Below, one piece after another: positions 63,154-64,000 of a stretch of 64,000 nucleotides of DNA. Both the position numbers and the translations under genes were made by a program. The notes under the pieces were generated by a model. It was not told where the DNA came from. It ran no database searches and worked only from the letters and a program-made list of their open reading frames with translations. The DNA lies in NCBI RefSeq assembly GCF_008153345.1, contig NZ_CP042818.1, positions 930,001 to 994,000 of the forward strand. Direction: 5' to 3'. How positions within the stretch are numbered: the first letter of the stretch is position 1; each line of letters opens with the position of its first letter. This DNA is from Treponema phagedenis. Lineage in GTDB: Bacteria; Spirochaetota; Spirochaetia; Treponematales; Treponemataceae.

Positions 63154-63813
63154 TTAAGTAATATACAGGCTGTGCTCTTTAGAGCGGCGTGTATTTACAT
63201 AGCGGGTTAAATCTGTCATGTTTTTTACAATTATTTTATCAGTATAGAGTTCCAGCCTACCTTGGTCGGAAAACTTTCTCAGTGCATCTTCGGTTTCTTC
63301 ATTTGCAAGTCCTGCCCAACGCGAAACCTCTTCTATAGTTATTTCAAAGGTTCTCATTTCCGTTGAACGGTCAATATCGGGCTGCGTTTCATCAAGCATC
63401 AAAAAAACATCGCCGATTCGCGCCGATTTATCCTGTATTGTAAGAATCATGAATCTCCGCTTTTGAGTATAAATTCTGCGCACAAAGGTTTTTAAAAGGC
63501 GCATAGCTATTGCTGGGTTTCCAGTCATTAAAACTTCAAAGTTTTCTTTGTTAAATTCAAGCACTACAGTGTCGTCATAGGCGATTGCCGAAGCGGAGCG
63601 GGGAGAGTTATCAAGAATTGCCATCTCTCCGAAAATTTCACCCGGCTGTAAAATATCAAGATTTTTTTCGAATCCGTTAATTATTTTTATTAACTGCACT
63701 CTGCCGCTTTGAATAAGATAAAAACAATTTCCCGGTTCAAATTCCGCAAAGATAACTGAGCCTCGCGGGAATTTTTTTGCAAAGCGCGAAAACGAAGCAA
63801 ATAGATCAGTCAT
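63154..63813 (-). CDS. Crp/Fnr-type cyclic-nucleotide-binding regulator
   Basis: A 219-residue protein. The cyclic-nucleotide-binding domain covers about 10-120 (GNCFYLIQSGRVQLI, then LQPGEIFGEMAILDNSPRSASA, which matches the phosphate-binding cassette). A helical linker and a C-terminal winged-helix-like domain follow (TIEEVSRWAGLANEETEDALRKFSDQGRLEL). It probably binds DNA in response to a nucleotide ligand. Its start overlaps the upstream TPR gene by 8 bases, with GAAGGAG upstream. Confidence 0.85.
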   Translation of the reverse strand: MTDLFASFSRFAKKFPRGSVIFAEFEPGNCFYLIQSGRVQLIKIINGFEKNLDILQPGEIFGEMAILDNSPRSASAIAYDDTVVLEFNKENFEVLMTGNPAIAMRLLKTFVRRIYTQKRRFMILTIQDKSARIGDVFLMLDETQPDIDRSTEMRTFEITIEEVSRWAGLANEETEDALRKFSDQGRLELYTDKIIVKNMTDLTRYVNTRRSKEHSLYIT

Positions 63814-64000
63814 TTACAACTCCTTCACATGCTGCCTGTAATTCTTTTATTTTGGGGACAAGAAGCGGCCCCGCCATCAGCAAGGCTTTATCAAAAAATT
63901 GTAAAGCCTTGTCAGGACGTTTCATATCCCGATAACAAAGTCCGATATACATAAGAGCTTCCGCAAGTTTAAGAGACTTCGGATGCTGCGTAATGAAATT
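63806..64000 (-). CDS. TPR-type protein, C-terminal end only
   Basis: The last 64 codons of a gene that starts beyond the window edge. The sequence KSLKLAEALMYIGLCYRDMK followed by RPDKALQFFDKALLMAGP fits a tetratricopeptide repeat. It overlaps the start of the Crp/Fnr-type gene by 8 bases, so the two are in one operon. Confidence 0.75.
   Translation of the reverse strand, partial: NFITQHPKSLKLAEALMYIGLCYRDMKRPDKALQFFDKALLMAGPLLVPKIKELQAACEGVVND

Overview
The window looks like a chromosomal segment of a host-associated spirochaete of the genus Treponema. This is inferred from the moderately AT-rich base composition, the many treponeme-type lipoproteins and signal-peptide barrels, a sigma-70 family gene divergent from groES, and compact operons separated by repeat-filled gaps. 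The species cannot be fixed from sequence alone; the T. denticola/T. phagedenis group is a guess. No rRNA, prophage, CRISPR array or complete insertion sequence is visible.

Layout. 1-1.7 kb: small lipoprotein and rpsD. 1.7-8.9 kb: a minus-strand oppABCDF peptide transporter with an unusually large binding protein, an unusually large OppC, and a hairpin between oppA and oppB. 9.4-11 kb: nrdB behind a tandem array of about 190 bp units. 11.5-15 kb: bifunctional NAD(P)HX repair enzyme, acetamidase/formamidase, small lipoprotein. 15.3-22.8 kb: a minus-strand inositol region (iolG-iolJ-iolC-iolB, DeoR regulator, clostridial-type NADP secondary alcohol dehydrogenase, COG0523 metallochaperone). 23.3-26 kb: hutI and a DUF4349 lipoprotein. 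26.5-31 kb: a duplicated DUF1538 membrane protein joined to a double P-II-like protein, and an MFS protein with HEAT repeats. 31.5-36.9 kb: RRM protein plus YjbQ, outer-membrane-type protein, DEAD-box helicase, AmmeMemoRadiSam radical SAM enzyme. 37-41 kb: ABC-2 exporter operon with a lipoprotein hydrolase. 41.7-44.5 kb: barrel-like protein, sigma factor, groES, rhodanese. 45.3-49.1 kb: a ribose-type sugar ABC transporter. 49.7-64 kb: pcnB, MscS-type channel, tRNA-Gln, tRNA-Glu, DUF5312-like gene, laccase-domain protein, esterase, orphan sugar-binding protein, rlpA, tRNA-Leu, tatD, pgsA, trxA, a cyclic-nucleotide-type regulator and a TPR gene cut by the window edge.

Two unexplained structures stand out. 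(1) A family of at least 16 intergenic elements (repeats A-P) with shared terminal inverted repeats and a changing set of internal hairpins. The arms of these hairpins differ between copies but stay complementary, and several elements end at or in the stop codons of neighbouring genes. (2) A leader motif before nrdB (three tandem copies), before the ribose-type binding-protein gene and, less completely, before iolG: a 6-bp hairpin with a 4-nt loop, two bases, AAAAACTTTTT, then the ribosome binding site. Its stems show compensatory changes. This is the best candidate for an undescribed regulatory RNA here.

Several genes (DUF1538, MFS-HEAT, DEAD helicase, pcnB, DUF5312-like, esterase, pgsA) have a -10 box only 5-14 bases before the start codon and no Shine-Dalgarno sequence, suggesting leaderless or near-leaderless mRNAs. 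All family assignments are from reading the proteins; no database search was run.
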